Shown: positions 12,754 to 20,585, counted from the first letter of the stretch. The stretch: DNA of 32,996 nt from a virus (IMGVR_UViG_3300032304_000896:1-32996); one strand, 5' to 3'. Notes: generated from the letters alone by a model not told the origin. Numbers and translations are program-made.

Positions 12754-14679
12754 ATGGCAATATCTTCATGGAACGCAGGGATCATCAGACCCGTAGCCGT
12801 ACCTCCTGCTGGCCCGTTTCAAGACGGAGCGGCTCCCGGTGTGTGGACGCTTGACCAACAAGCCTTTTGGCAGAAGCAAGGGCTGTGGCCTATTGCTGGG
12901 AATATTGCCGAGATTGGTTTATTTGCTGGTGGTTTTGCAGCCGCAGCAACAAACGTAATAAATAAAATTATTATTGGAACTACTGGAAACGCTACAAATT
13001 TTGGTAATTTGACGCAGGCAACATATCAGGCGGCTGGATGTGCATCTAATACTAGGGCAATTTTTGGTGGCGGAACAGTAGCTGGAACTTATCAAAACGT
13101 AATAGAATTCGTAGCATTTTCCACAGGGGGCACTGCGTCAGATTTTGGCGATCTTGTTGGTGTAAATGCGTATTTATCAGCCGCATCAAATAATGTTAGA
13201 GGGATATTTTTTGGTGGGTATGACAGCGTAGCAGTTAACGTAATTCAATACATCACAATAGCAAGCACCGGCAACACTTCTGATTTTGGCGATTTATCAG
13301 CAACTTGTTATACAACTGCGGCTTGTGCATCAAGTACAAGAGCATTAAGTGCGCTATCTTTTACAGGTAGTAATTCTAATATTATTGAATACGTTACCAT
13401 TGCGTCCGCGAGTAACTCTATAGATTTTGGTGATTTAACATTAGCAAGAAATTCGTTATCTAGCTGTGCATCTGAGACTCGTGGGTTATTTGCTGGGGGT
13501 AATGCAGCAACGAACGTAATTGACTACGTCACAATAGCTTCAGTTGGAAACGCTATTGATTTTGGCGATTTAACGCTGGCAAGGTATTACATTGGTTCCT
13601 GTGCATCAGCAACACGAGGCGTGTTTGGTGGCGGATATACCGGTAGCAACCCAAGCAATATAATTGACTACGTCACAATAGCTTCCGTAGGTAATGCTGC
13701 CGACTTTGGTGATTTGGTTGCAGCAACAAGTATTTATAACGCCGCTTGCTCTAACGCCGCTGCCGCCGTCCAAGCCACACCAACAAGTTCTGCGATGGCT
13801 CTGTTTGGTGGCGGCGGTACAGATGCTTTATCTCAAATCTCAACAATTCAATACGTAAATATTGCTACTACAGGTAATGCTTTTCTGTTTGGTGATTTAA
13901 GTGTTGCCCGTAACGCACTTGCTGGCTGCGCATCTTCTACTAGAGGTGTATTTGGAGGTGGCGATCCTGCCGGTGCAAGCGAAACAAACGTAATTGACTA
14001 TATTGAGTTTTCTACTTTTGGTATATGCACGGACTTTGGTGATTTAACTATTGCCCGAAAAGAGATTTCTGCCTGTAACTCGTCAACTCGTGGCGTATTC
14101 ATGGGTGGTGATGGGTCACAAAAGAACGTAATTGACTACATCACTATTGCCTCCACAGGTAATGCTACCGACTTTGGCGACACAACTCAAAACCAAATTG
14201 GTCTTGGTGGGTGTTCATCGCCAACAAGGGGTATTTACGGTGGTGGTTATAGTAATACCATACCCGGCTATACCAACGTAATCGGTTACATCACAATTGC
14301 CACTACTGGGAATGCTATTGATTTTGGCGATTTGACTGTTACGCGGGGGGACGGCGTTGCGTCTTGTTCATCTAGTACTGTAGGGGTATTTGCGGGTGGT
14401 TACACAGGCGCTGCATTATCAAACGTCATTGACTACGTAACAATTGCGTCAACAGGTAATGCAACTGATTTTGGTGACCTCATAAATCCAACGCAACGGA
14501 TTACTGGCACTTCCTCCTCAACGCGTGGCGTATTTGCAGGTGGAGATATTTTTAGCGGGGCAACAAATGTGATTCAGTATGTCACTATTGCTTCCGCCGG
14601 AAATGCAACAGACTTTGGCGATTTAAGTGTTGGCACAAAATACATAGGCGCTTGTTCCAACGCCAACGGTGGTTTATGA
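12754..14679 (+). CDS. Twelve-repeat kelch-like protein (two tandem propellers)
   Basis: The ATG follows the upstream TAA directly, with GGAGG at 12742-12746. Residues 1-54 form a cap with GVWTLDQQAFWQKQGLWPIAG, resembling the W-rich cap of the previous gene. Twelve repeats of the same unit follow. The first six (residues about 55-333) end in a CSNAAAAVQATPTSSAM linker (331-348), and the second six (349-641) end in ACSNANGGL. The count and the linker after unit six suggest two consecutive six-bladed propellers. Some units are degenerate, for example the fourth, which begins RALSALSF instead of RGLFAGG. The stop overlaps no start. The next gene has its own ribosome site. Host-binding role is inferred. 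Confidence 0.8.
   Translation: MAISSWNAGIIRPVAVPPAGPFQDGAAPGVWTLDQQAFWQKQGLWPIAGNIAEIGLFAGGFAAAATNVINKIIIGTTGNATNFGNLTQATYQAAGCASNTRAIFGGGTVAGTYQNVIEFVAFSTGGTASDFGDLVGVNAYLSAASNNVRGIFFGGYDSVAVNVIQYITIASTGNTSDFGDLSATCYTTAACASSTRALSALSFTGSNSNIIEYVTIASASNSIDFGDLTLARNSLSSCASETRGLFAGGNAATNVIDYVTIASVGNAIDFGDLTLARYYIGSCASATRGVFGGGYTGSNPSNIIDYVTIASVGNAADFGDLVAATSIYNAACSNAAAAVQATPTSSAMALFGGGGTDALSQISTIQYVNIATTGNAFLFGDLSVARNALAGCASSTRGVFGGGDPAGASETNVIDYIEFSTFGICTDFGDLTIARKEISACNSSTRGVFMGGDGSQKNVIDYITIASTGNATDFGDTTQNQIGLGGCSSPTRGIYGGGYSNTIPGYTNVIGYITIATTGNAIDFGDLTVTRGDGVASCSSSTVGVFAGGYTGAALSNVIDYVTIASTGNATDFGDLINPTQRITGTSSSTRGVFAGGDIFSGATNVIQYVTIASAGNATDFGDLSVGTKYIGACSNANGGL
12916..14676 (+). repeat. 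Twelve kelch-like propeller repeats, third gene
   Basis: Units of about 138-150 bases, residues 55-641, with the same core. Unit 6 ends in a non-repeat linker at 13753-13797, and unit 7 restarts with ALFGGGG. The nucleotide sequence of the units is diverged, with synonymous changes throughout, so they are not recent copies. Confidence 0.83.
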
Positions 14680-14707
14680 TGGTACTTCCCACAAACAGGA
14701 GAACCCT

Positions 14708-15535
14708 TTGAGCAATGAACTGATCCTCGGCAACATGAACACCACTCTGGCTATCAATAAGCCGGAGTACAACGTGATGCTAAAAAACATCCAAGACCGG
14801 ATGCCTGCTGTCACACGCGACACCAGCAACTTCCACAAGTCTCATAGCCAATTCATGTCGGTGACGCTGGACGTAACGGCCATCACGCCAATCCGTTCTA
14901 TCAAGCACACACTTGCCGAAATTGACAGAACCAAGTCCGCCTTACAAGAAGCCTACATTGGCTTGCGTAAGAAGCAGGTGGAACTCAAGAAGAAAGAGCG
15001 TGAGTTGGAAAGCTGCACAGACCCGCTAGATCGTGAACTGCTTGAGATTGAGATTCTTGAATTAAACAGCCACCTCGAAGGTACGCAGAACCATGTGAAT
15101 GGTGCATTGCGCAAGATGAACTTCATGGTGAACCAGCACAAACAACTGTTGGAAAAAGCTGGCAAGAACGAGATTACCGAAGAGGACTACGAGAAGGAAG
15201 AGTCCAAGTACCACATCATGACCTGCATGAAGCAAGCCTTGAACGCTGCCCGTAGCCGCAATGGCATGATTGACGAAGGCAACTTGATCTATTTGTTTGA
15301 CTTGGGTATCAACGCTGCTCAGGCTCAGGCTGAAGTGTTTGCCTACCTGAACATGGAGAACCAGCTTATCTCCAGCGGTACTGCGCCTACGCACGAGATG
15401 ACCATGCGCTGGCTGGAGGCTTGTGCAGACAAGTGGGCCAATGATCCTGCTGCCTTTGCTGGTCGCCGTGGCTTTTCTGTGTTTGATGAGTCCAGCCTGA
15501 CCAACCGTTTGGGCTACGCCCCTGCGGAGGAATAA
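14708..15535 (+). CDS. Coiled-coil phage structural or assembly protein (275 aa)
   Basis: The start is TTG 14708, with AGGAGA at 14697-14702 and a 5-base spacer. The in-frame start at 14669 lies inside the preceding gene and gives residues not related to the family. The protein is mostly helical: residues about 45-185 include SFMSVTLDVTAITPIRSIKHT-like (here SQFMSVTLDVTAITPIRSI), then KKQVELKKKERELES and ELLEIEILELNSHLEGTQN as coiled coils. The C-terminal half (HIMTCMKQALNAARSRNGMIDEG, EMTMRWLEACADKWA) is strongly conserved in environmental phages I recall. No membrane segment or enzyme motif is seen. A scaffold, tail or virion assembly role is plausible, but it is not established. Confidence 0.75.
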   Translation: MSNELILGNMNTTLAINKPEYNVMLKNIQDRMPAVTRDTSNFHKSHSQFMSVTLDVTAITPIRSIKHTLAEIDRTKSALQEAYIGLRKKQVELKKKERELESCTDPLDRELLEIEILELNSHLEGTQNHVNGALRKMNFMVNQHKQLLEKAGKNEITEEDYEKEESKYHIMTCMKQALNAARSRNGMIDEGNLIYLFDLGINAAQAQAEVFAYLNMENQLISSGTAPTHEMTMRWLEACADKWANDPAAFAGRRGFSVFDESSLTNRLGYAPAEE

Positions 15536-16245
15536 TGCACCTAGTCGTCGGCACACCATGTTATGGGGGGATGATGTGTACTGAGTACACCCAGTCCCTG
15601 CTGGCGCTCAAGGAAGCATGTTTGGTCAACAACATCAAGTTGACCTGCATATTCCTTGGCAACGAGAGCCTGGTGCAACGTGGCAGAAACACCATTGCGC
15701 ACCACTTCATGCAGATGCAGGATGCTACCCACCTGATCTTTATTGACGCTGACCAGAAGTTTGTGGCAAACGACATTGCCCTGATGATCAAAGCGGACAA
15801 GGGAATCATCGGTGGCCCTGTGCCTATGAAGGGTGTGAACTGGGATAAAGTGCGACAAGGTGCTGTGCTTAATCACCCAGACCTATCAAGACTCACTGGT
15901 ATCTTCAACATCAACAAGCTGGACGGCCATGAGATGGTGGCTCCAAACTTGCCGTTTCAAGTTAAACACATCGGAACAGGTTTCATGCTTATCCGCAAGG
16001 ACGTGTTTGAGAAATTACAGCCTCATGTTGGTTGGTATGACAACGGGGGTGTAACCATCCCCAAGGGTGAGAAGGTGTACGACTATTTCAAGGTACAGAA
16101 CTACGACCACGAGCTTCTGTCCGAGGACTACAACTTCTGCCACATGTATCGTGAGCATGGTGGAACCGTCTGGGCTGCACCTTGGTGCGAACTCGGGCAT
16201 TTTGGCGCATATCTTTTTAACGGGCAGTACGCCCAAGGAGCATAA
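15535..16245 (+). CDS. GT-A fold glycosyltransferase
   Basis: ATG 15535 overlaps the upstream TAA as TAATG. The N-terminus VVGTPCYGGM begins a Rossmann-type strand, and residues 66-76 (HLIFIDADQKF) carry the D-x-D motif at D71 and D73, which binds the nucleotide-sugar metal in GT-A glycosyltransferases. IGGPVPMKGVNW follows at the acceptor side, and the C-terminal part contains GTGFMLIRKDVFEKL and SEDYNFCHMYREHGG, the usual acidic E-D pair and conserved aromatic region. Length (236 residues) fits a single-domain enzyme. It probably modifies a phage or host surface structure, or nucleobases. Which substrate is unknown. Its place between structural genes suggests glycosylation of virion proteins or of the host receptor. 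Confidence 0.85.
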   Translation: MHLVVGTPCYGGMMCTEYTQSLLALKEACLVNNIKLTCIFLGNESLVQRGRNTIAHHFMQMQDATHLIFIDADQKFVANDIALMIKADKGIIGGPVPMKGVNWDKVRQGAVLNHPDLSRLTGIFNINKLDGHEMVAPNLPFQVKHIGTGFMLIRKDVFEKLQPHVGWYDNGGVTIPKGEKVYDYFKVQNYDHELLSEDYNFCHMYREHGGTVWAAPWCELGHFGAYLFNGQYAQGA

Positions 16246-16247
16246 AA

Positions 16248-16589
16248 ATGGCACATCGCATGATGAAGTATCGTTTGACCGCAGAAGGCACAGTCCCTGC
16301 ATTCCTCTGCTTGCACCCTGAAGGTGTTGGTGGCGTGTTTGTGGTTGGTGACCCCAATACACCTAGCCCCCGTGACATGGTTATGGTCGGCATCTCTGAG
16401 ACTGATGATATTGGTGACGCTGAAGCTATTGAAACTAAGGCTGACCTATTGGCGTATTTGACAACCGTAGGCGCAAACTGGACGCAACCTGACCCAGCAC
16501 AACCGGGCAACCTAGAAGCTACCGTTCCTTTTGATCCATCAGCTGCAACAGACTGGGCATGGAATCGTTTGGACGCGCTGAACGCTTAA
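16248..16589 (+). CDS. Small conserved phage protein (113 aa)
   Basis: AAGGAG at 16235-16240 precedes ATG 16248 by 7 bases. The product has an N-terminal basic patch (MAHRMMKYRLTAEGTVPAFLC), an acidic centre (SETDDIGDAEAIETKADL) and a C-terminus ending in ATDWAWNRLDALNA. The VPAFLCLHPEGVGGVFVVGDP segment is characteristic of a family I recall in these phages, next to glycosyltransferase and tail genes. No known domain is assigned. It may support tail assembly or the neighbouring glycosyltransferase. Confidence 0.75.
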   Translation: MAHRMMKYRLTAEGTVPAFLCLHPEGVGGVFVVGDPNTPSPRDMVMVGISETDDIGDAEAIETKADLLAYLTTVGANWTQPDPAQPGNLEATVPFDPSAATDWAWNRLDALNA

Positions 16590-16595
16590 TAAAAT

Positions 16596-17264
16596 GTGGA
16601 CCCGCTCAGCATCCTCTTTGCAGCTAACGCTTGCGTTGCCGCTATTAAGCAGGGGTGCAAACTCTATAAAGACGCTAAAACGTCTTTCATGGAGATCAAA
16701 AAGACTGTTGATGAAGTTGCATCAGATGTCAAAGCAGTCAGAGGATTCTGGGCAAAGCTCTTCGGAACAGCGCCCACCTCAAGCCCCAAGCCTGTGGCGA
16801 AAAAGAAGGAAGCCTACGTTGCTGTTGACGAAACCCAAGTCATGGCAGACATTGTTACTCAGCTTTCGACGTTCTTTAAGCTGCAAGAACAGCTTGCTGA
16901 GCACATAAGGGAAGAGGAAGAGAAGAGCAAAAACGTCTACGACCCCGACGCTAACCTGATGGAAGCCGCCCTAAAACGGGTGATGGCTCAAGACCAGATG
17001 GCGCTGTTGGAGACGGAGATAAGAGAGGCGATGGTGTACGGTGCTCCTAAAGAGATGGGCGCTTTGTATTCCAAAGTTTTTGATATGCGGGATGTCATCA
17101 AGATAGAGCAGGACAAGGCAAGGAAGAAACGGGATGATGAGTCATGGCAACGCAAAGAGGAGGAGCGGCTCCTAAAAGAAAGGCAGGCGTATCTGCTGGC
17201 GACTATCCTATTCCTCCTATATATGTGGTTGCTCCTCGGCCTCTTGCACAGGATTGGGAGATAG
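16596..17264 (+). CDS. Helical protein with C-terminal membrane segment (222 aa)
   Basis: The start is GTG 16596, two bases inside an ATG that opens a different, unsupported frame. MDPLSILFAANACVAAIKQGCKLYKD matches the N-terminus of a phage family I recall as starting MDPLS. Residues about 10-190 are helical with charged coiled-coil segments (EQLAEHIREEEEKS, VFDMRDVIKIEQDKARKKRDDESW). Residues about 197-217 (YLLATILFLLYMWLLLGLL) form one C-terminal membrane helix. The last 121 bases overlap the following gene in another frame. It belongs to the membrane and lysis cassette. A possible inner-membrane anchor or holin-like role is inferred. Confidence 0.75.
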   Translation: MDPLSILFAANACVAAIKQGCKLYKDAKTSFMEIKKTVDEVASDVKAVRGFWAKLFGTAPTSSPKPVAKKKEAYVAVDETQVMADIVTQLSTFFKLQEQLAEHIREEEEKSKNVYDPDANLMEAALKRVMAQDQMALLETEIREAMVYGAPKEMGALYSKVFDMRDVIKIEQDKARKKRDDESWQRKEEERLLKERQAYLLATILFLLYMWLLLGLLHRIGR

Positions 17265-17431
17265 TTGTGGGCTGGATTGCCGCTTGTTTGCTTGTAGTCA
17301 TGCTGCTTCCGCTCCTTGGGATGTTGTACTTGGATGTGCTGGAAACAAAACACGAGGCCAAACAGCAGATTGAAAAGATGGAGAAGCTCAGGCGGCAAGT
17401 TGAGCAGAAGGAACGTGAGGATAAGAAATGA
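17144..17431 (+). CDS. Membrane protein with Pro-rich start and coiled-coil tail
   Basis: The start lies 121 bases inside the end of the previous gene. The ribosome site is weak, so coupling is likely. Residues 1-36 include GVSAGDYPIPPIYVVAPRP, residues 39-62 form a membrane segment (EIVVGWIAACLLVVMLLPLLGM), and residues 66-95 are a charged coiled coil. The conserved V-x-G-Y-P-x-P-P-x-Y-V-V-A-P-R-P block and the length of about 95 residues match a phage family I recognise from lysis clusters. A membrane segment plus a periplasmic or cytoplasmic coiled coil resembles an inner-membrane spanin, but orientation cannot be read here. Its last four bases overlap the next start. Confidence 0.78.
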   Translation: MATQRGGAAPKRKAGVSAGDYPIPPIYVVAPRPLAQDWEIVVGWIAACLLVVMLLPLLGMLYLDVLETKHEAKQQIEKMEKLRRQVEQKEREDKK

Positions 17432-17652
17432 TGATTTATATCCCCGTGCTGTATATTTGCATTGGACTGGATTGTGCATTTTTTCAGTCAGAGATTTACA
17501 CGCTAAACGAGCAAAAGTGCGAGCAAGAAATTGCACAACAGAAGATTGAACTTATTAAGCAAGGCAGAACGGTTCAAGCAATTTGTGTAGATGTAAAAAT
17601 TAACTTGGAGAAAAAATCAGATGTTACCTATCGTAGCCTCCCTCCTAGGTAG
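17428..17652 (+). CDS. Small exported or membrane cysteine protein (74 aa)
   Basis: ATGA at 17428 overlaps the previous stop. The first 19 residues (MMIYIPVLYICIGLDCAFF) are a hydrophobic signal-like or membrane segment. The rest is soluble with four cysteines in total (C11, C16, C31, C53). A family with similar hydrophobic start and spaced cysteines is found in the same place in related phages that I recall, and it may be an outer-membrane or periplasmic lysis partner. No lipobox is recognised. The last 32 bases overlap the holin gene at 17621. Confidence 0.72.
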   Translation: MMIYIPVLYICIGLDCAFFQSEIYTLNEQKCEQEIAQQKIELIKQGRTVQAICVDVKINLEKKSDVTYRSLPPR

Positions 17653-18133
17653 CCTAGCCCAAAACGGCTTGACATTGCTATCCAGCGCCATCCAAGCCAA
17701 GGGCAAAGACGTTGTTGAAAAAACCTTGGGCGTAAAGATACCCGACAACCCGACCGCAGAAGATGTCAGCAACCTGCGCCAGCTTCAGTTTGAGCATGAG
17801 GAGCGCCTGCTTGAGCTAGGTATTGAGAAGGCCAAGATGGAGCTGGCTGAACTGGAGCTGTTTGCCAAGGCTGCGCAGAACGAGGACGATAACGTCACAG
17901 ACCGCTGGAAGTCTGATATGAACAGCGATTCCTGGCTGTCCAAGAATATCCGCCCCATGAGCCTGATTGCCATTTTTCTAGGCTACTTCTTGTTTGCCAT
18001 GATGTCTGCCTATGGATACAACGCCAACGAGTCTTATGTCACCTTGCTGGGTAACTGGGGGATGCTGATAATGGGCGCATACTTTGGTGGGCGCACGATT
18101 GAAAAACTAGCTGATATGAAAGCCAAAAAATGA
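17621..18133 (+). CDS. Holin, 3-TM gene-transfer-agent type
   Basis: GGAG at 17607-17610 lies 10 bases before ATG 17621. The N-terminal 22 residues (MLPIVASLLGSLAQNGLTLL) are hydrophobic, the middle is a charged helix, and residues about 95-110 contain TDRWKSDMNSDSWLSKNIRP, the hallmark that precedes the membrane helices in the GTA-type 3-TM holin family. Two membrane segments follow at about 113-131 and 139-156, then GGRTIEKLADM. The assignment is strengthened by the next gene, an M15 endolysin, which overlaps by 4 bases. The protein would permeabilise the inner membrane at lysis. Confidence 0.88.
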   Translation: MLPIVASLLGSLAQNGLTLLSSAIQAKGKDVVEKTLGVKIPDNPTAEDVSNLRQLQFEHEERLLELGIEKAKMELAELELFAKAAQNEDDNVTDRWKSDMNSDSWLSKNIRPMSLIAIFLGYFLFAMMSAYGYNANESYVTLLGNWGMLIMGAYFGGRTIEKLADMKAKK

Positions 18134-18471
18134 GTTTAAGCACCGAACAAGCTGCATTTTTGCTGGACATGTGCAAGCTAATCCAGTACGCTACAGACCA
18201 AGGGTTTGTGGTGACCGGCGGGGAACTGGCTCGTACACCCGAGCAGCAAGCCATTTACTTCAAGACGGGGCGGTCTAAGACCATGAATTCCATCCATCTG
18301 AAACGATGCGCCATAGATCTGAACTTCTTCAAAGATGGCAAGATCATTTGGGATAAGGCAATACTTGCCCCCTTGGGAGCTTATTGGGAAACCTTGCACC
18401 CCAAGAATCGTTGGGGCGGCAACTTCAAATCGCTGGTGGATTGCCCTCACTTTGAGCGCAATGTTGGTTAA
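18130..18471 (+). CDS. M15-type peptidoglycan peptidase (endolysin)
   Basis: The ATG overlaps the holin stop by four bases. The 113-residue enzyme carries the zinc-binding motif S-x-H-x-x-x-x-A-x-D-L at residues 54-64 (H56 and D63) and the third ligand H107 in CPHFE. G-G-E-L-A-R-T-P-E-Q-Q at 30-40 is the conserved N-terminal block of the L-alanyl-D-glutamate peptidase group, and WGGNF at 95-99 precedes the last helix. Length fits a single-domain phage endolysin without a binding module. No signal peptide is seen, so access to the cell wall depends on the holin. Confidence 0.92.
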   Translation: MSLSTEQAAFLLDMCKLIQYATDQGFVVTGGELARTPEQQAIYFKTGRSKTMNSIHLKRCAIDLNFFKDGKIIWDKAILAPLGAYWETLHPKNRWGGNFKSLVDCPHFERNVG

Positions 18472-18473
18472 AA

Positions 18474-20582
18474 ATGCCATTAGCAAAATATCTTTTTAAA
18501 CCTGGAGTTAATCGGGAAAACACTCGATACACAACCGAGGGTGGGTGGTATGAGTGCGACAAGGTTCGTTTTCGTCAAGGTAACCCCGAGAAGATTGGCG
18601 GCTGGACTACGTTTGCTAGTGGCGTATTTCTTGGTGTTTGCCGCTCGCTGTGGAACTGGATTACTCTTGCGTCGCTAAATCTCGTTGGCGTAGGCACAAA
18701 CCTCAAGTTCTACATCATGAGCGGTGGCTTGTACTATGACATCACTCCCATCCGCAAAACAATTACGCTAACCAATCCGTTTACGGCTACCAATGGTTCA
18801 GCCGTTATAGCAGTTTCCGAAAATAATCACGGTTGCGTACAGGGTGACTTTGTTACATATAGCGGCGCGGGTATCGTAGGACTTGGTGGCAACATCACTG
18901 CGGCTGTGCTTGCAAACACCTTTCAGATTACTTTTGTCAACAACAACGCATATACCATCACGGTGTCTGCCACTGCAAACGCCACAGATGCTTCTGGTTC
19001 TCCCGGCGGTGGATCAGTAGTAACGCAATACGAAACCAATACTGGACCGTCTTATCAGATTCCTTTGATTGGCTGGGGCGGCGGCACTTGGGGTGGCGGC
19101 ACTTGGGGTGTGGGTTCTGCTACCACTACTTCGTTGCAGCTGTGGAACCAGCAGAACTTTGGTGAAGATTTAATCTACGGGCCGCGTGGCCAAGGCATCT
19201 ATTACTGGAACGCCAACGTAGGGTTCTCGCCCATCCAGATCACCATCTCTATTGCATCCCCAGGTGTTATTACATTGCCTACTGGGTTCTCGTTTCCTGA
19301 TGGCACAACTATCACGTTTACATCGACAGGCGCTTTACCTACTGGTTTGACCGTTGGTCAGGTTTACTTTGTTGTAAATTCCACGGGCGGCACATTTAAT
19401 GTGGCTACGTCTATCAACGGCACACCCGTCACCACATCAGGTGGCCAATCAGGCATTCAGCGTATATCCCAACGTGGCATTGACTTGGCAGACGCTGGGG
19501 ATGACGACACCCCCCTATTCCAAAACTTTCTTCTTGTCTCAGATGCCAGCCGTTTTGTAATTGTATTTGGCACAAATGACTATGGCAGTACTACCCTAAA
19601 TCCAATGCTGATCCGCTGGTCAGACCAAGAAGATCCGTTCACATGGACACCCCAAGCTACTAACCAAGCAGGTAGTTTGCAACTCTCCCACGGTTCGTCA
19701 ATCATTACAGCCGTGCAGTCTCGCCAAGAGATTGTGGTGTTTACCGATTCGTCCCTATATTCATATCAGTACGTAGGCCCACCCTTTGTTTGGACTGCCC
19801 AACTGATTGCTGACAACGTGTCTATCGTTGGCCCCAATGCCGCTGTTATTGCTTCCGGTGCGGTGTACTGGATGGGTATTGACAAGTTTTATAAATATGA
19901 TGGCCGTGTGCAGACACTGAACTGCGACTTACGCCGTTATATTTTTAGCGACTTCAATATCTTGCAGGCTCAACAAGTCTATGCGGGAACAAACGAAGGC
20001 TTCAATGAAGTCTGGTGGTTCTACTGCTCTGCCGACGCCCTTGAGAGCGATCGTTATGTGATCTATAACTATGTAGAAAACGTGTGGTCTTATGGCACCT
20101 TGGGTCGTTCGGCTTGGCTGGACTCTGGATTGTTGCCACGCCCTGTTGCCGCTACATACGATAGCGAATTGGTGCAGCACGAAGATGGGGTGGATTCTTA
20201 TGTGCTGGGTACACGAACAGCTTTGACTGCCAATATCTCCTCATCTGAGTTTGACATCGGGGATGGCCATAACTTTGGTTATGTATGGCGCATTGTTCCT
20301 GACTTGACATTTGAGAACTCTGTTTCTACCCCTACAGGTAGTTCGCCTCAGGTAACTATGACGCTGTTTCCCATGCAAAGCTCGGGATCCGGTGTTGGTA
20401 ATTCAGCTGCGGCAAACGTCACCAAAGGCAATAACTATGTTATTACTGAAGAGTACACGGGGATTGTTTACACCCGCGCTCGAGGCCGTCAGATGATTTT
20501 TAAGATCTCCTCGGATCAAATTGGTACAACATGGCAGTTGGGCGCGCCAAGACTTGACATTAAACCTGACGGCAGGAGATAA
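18474..20582 (+). CDS. Tail nozzle/hub structural protein (702 aa)
   Basis: The ATG is 2 bases after the endolysin stop. The N-terminus (LFKPGVNRENTRYTTEGGWYECDKVRFRQGNPEKIGGW, in overview) is the conserved opening of a large podovirus-like structural family that also begins with FRxG-x-x-E-K-I-G-G. Inserted beta modules are visible at about 110-190 and about 253-331, the latter a GALPTGLTVGQVYFVVN type. A W-G repeat at residues 201-215 is encoded by a perfect 15-base tandem repeat. The C-terminal half contains LLVSDASRFVIVFGTND, QEDPFTWTPQATNQAGS, FTDSSLYSYQYVGPPFVW and YNYVENVWSYG, a regular strand pattern like a propeller. It is comparable to the P22 gp10 or T7 gp12 tail components. The assignment is by pattern and position. 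Confidence 0.8.
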   Translation: MPLAKYLFKPGVNRENTRYTTEGGWYECDKVRFRQGNPEKIGGWTTFASGVFLGVCRSLWNWITLASLNLVGVGTNLKFYIMSGGLYYDITPIRKTITLTNPFTATNGSAVIAVSENNHGCVQGDFVTYSGAGIVGLGGNITAAVLANTFQITFVNNNAYTITVSATANATDASGSPGGGSVVTQYETNTGPSYQIPLIGWGGGTWGGGTWGVGSATTTSLQLWNQQNFGEDLIYGPRGQGIYYWNANVGFSPIQITISIASPGVITLPTGFSFPDGTTITFTSTGALPTGLTVGQVYFVVNSTGGTFNVATSINGTPVTTSGGQSGIQRISQRGIDLADAGDDDTPLFQNFLLVSDASRFVIVFGTNDYGSTTLNPMLIRWSDQEDPFTWTPQATNQAGSLQLSHGSSIITAVQSRQEIVVFTDSSLYSYQYVGPPFVWTAQLIADNVSIVGPNAAVIASGAVYWMGIDKFYKYDGRVQTLNCDLRRYIFSDFNILQAQQVYAGTNEGFNEVWWFYCSADALESDRYVIYNYVENVWSYGTLGRSAWLDSGLLPRPVAATYDSELVQHEDGVDSYVLGTRTALTANISSSEFDIGDGHNFGYVWRIVPDLTFENSVSTPTGSSPQVTMTLFPMQSSGSGVGNSAAANVTKGNNYVITEEYTGIVYTRARGRQMIFKISSDQIGTTWQLGAPRLDIKPDGRR
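19080..19109 (+). repeat. Perfect 2 x 15-base tandem repeat coding GGTWG
   Basis: GGCGGCACTTGGGGT occurs twice in direct succession at 19080-19094 and 19095-19109, adding a copy of the five-residue unit G-G-T-W-G to the loop of the large tail protein. It is the only perfect tandem repeat of this size noticed in the window and could change the loop length by slippage. Confidence 0.85.
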
Positions 20583-20585
20583 ATC

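Noticed and set aside
10939-14676. Repeat array considered as CRISPR or as a diversity-generating element
   Set aside because: Units are in frame, of variable length and protein-coding. There are no identical direct repeats with unique spacers, and no reverse transcriptase or template repeat is visible.
16594-16908. ATG-started frame at 16594 as the real gene
   Set aside because: Its product is a Ser/Leu/Lys-rich sequence with no family resemblance. The GTG frame at 16596 has the conserved MDPLS start and a membrane helix.
16596-17431. Programmed frameshift joining the genes at 16596 and 17144
   Set aside because: No canonical X-XXY-YYZ slippery site was found in the overlap around 17144-17264, and the second gene has its own conserved N-terminus.
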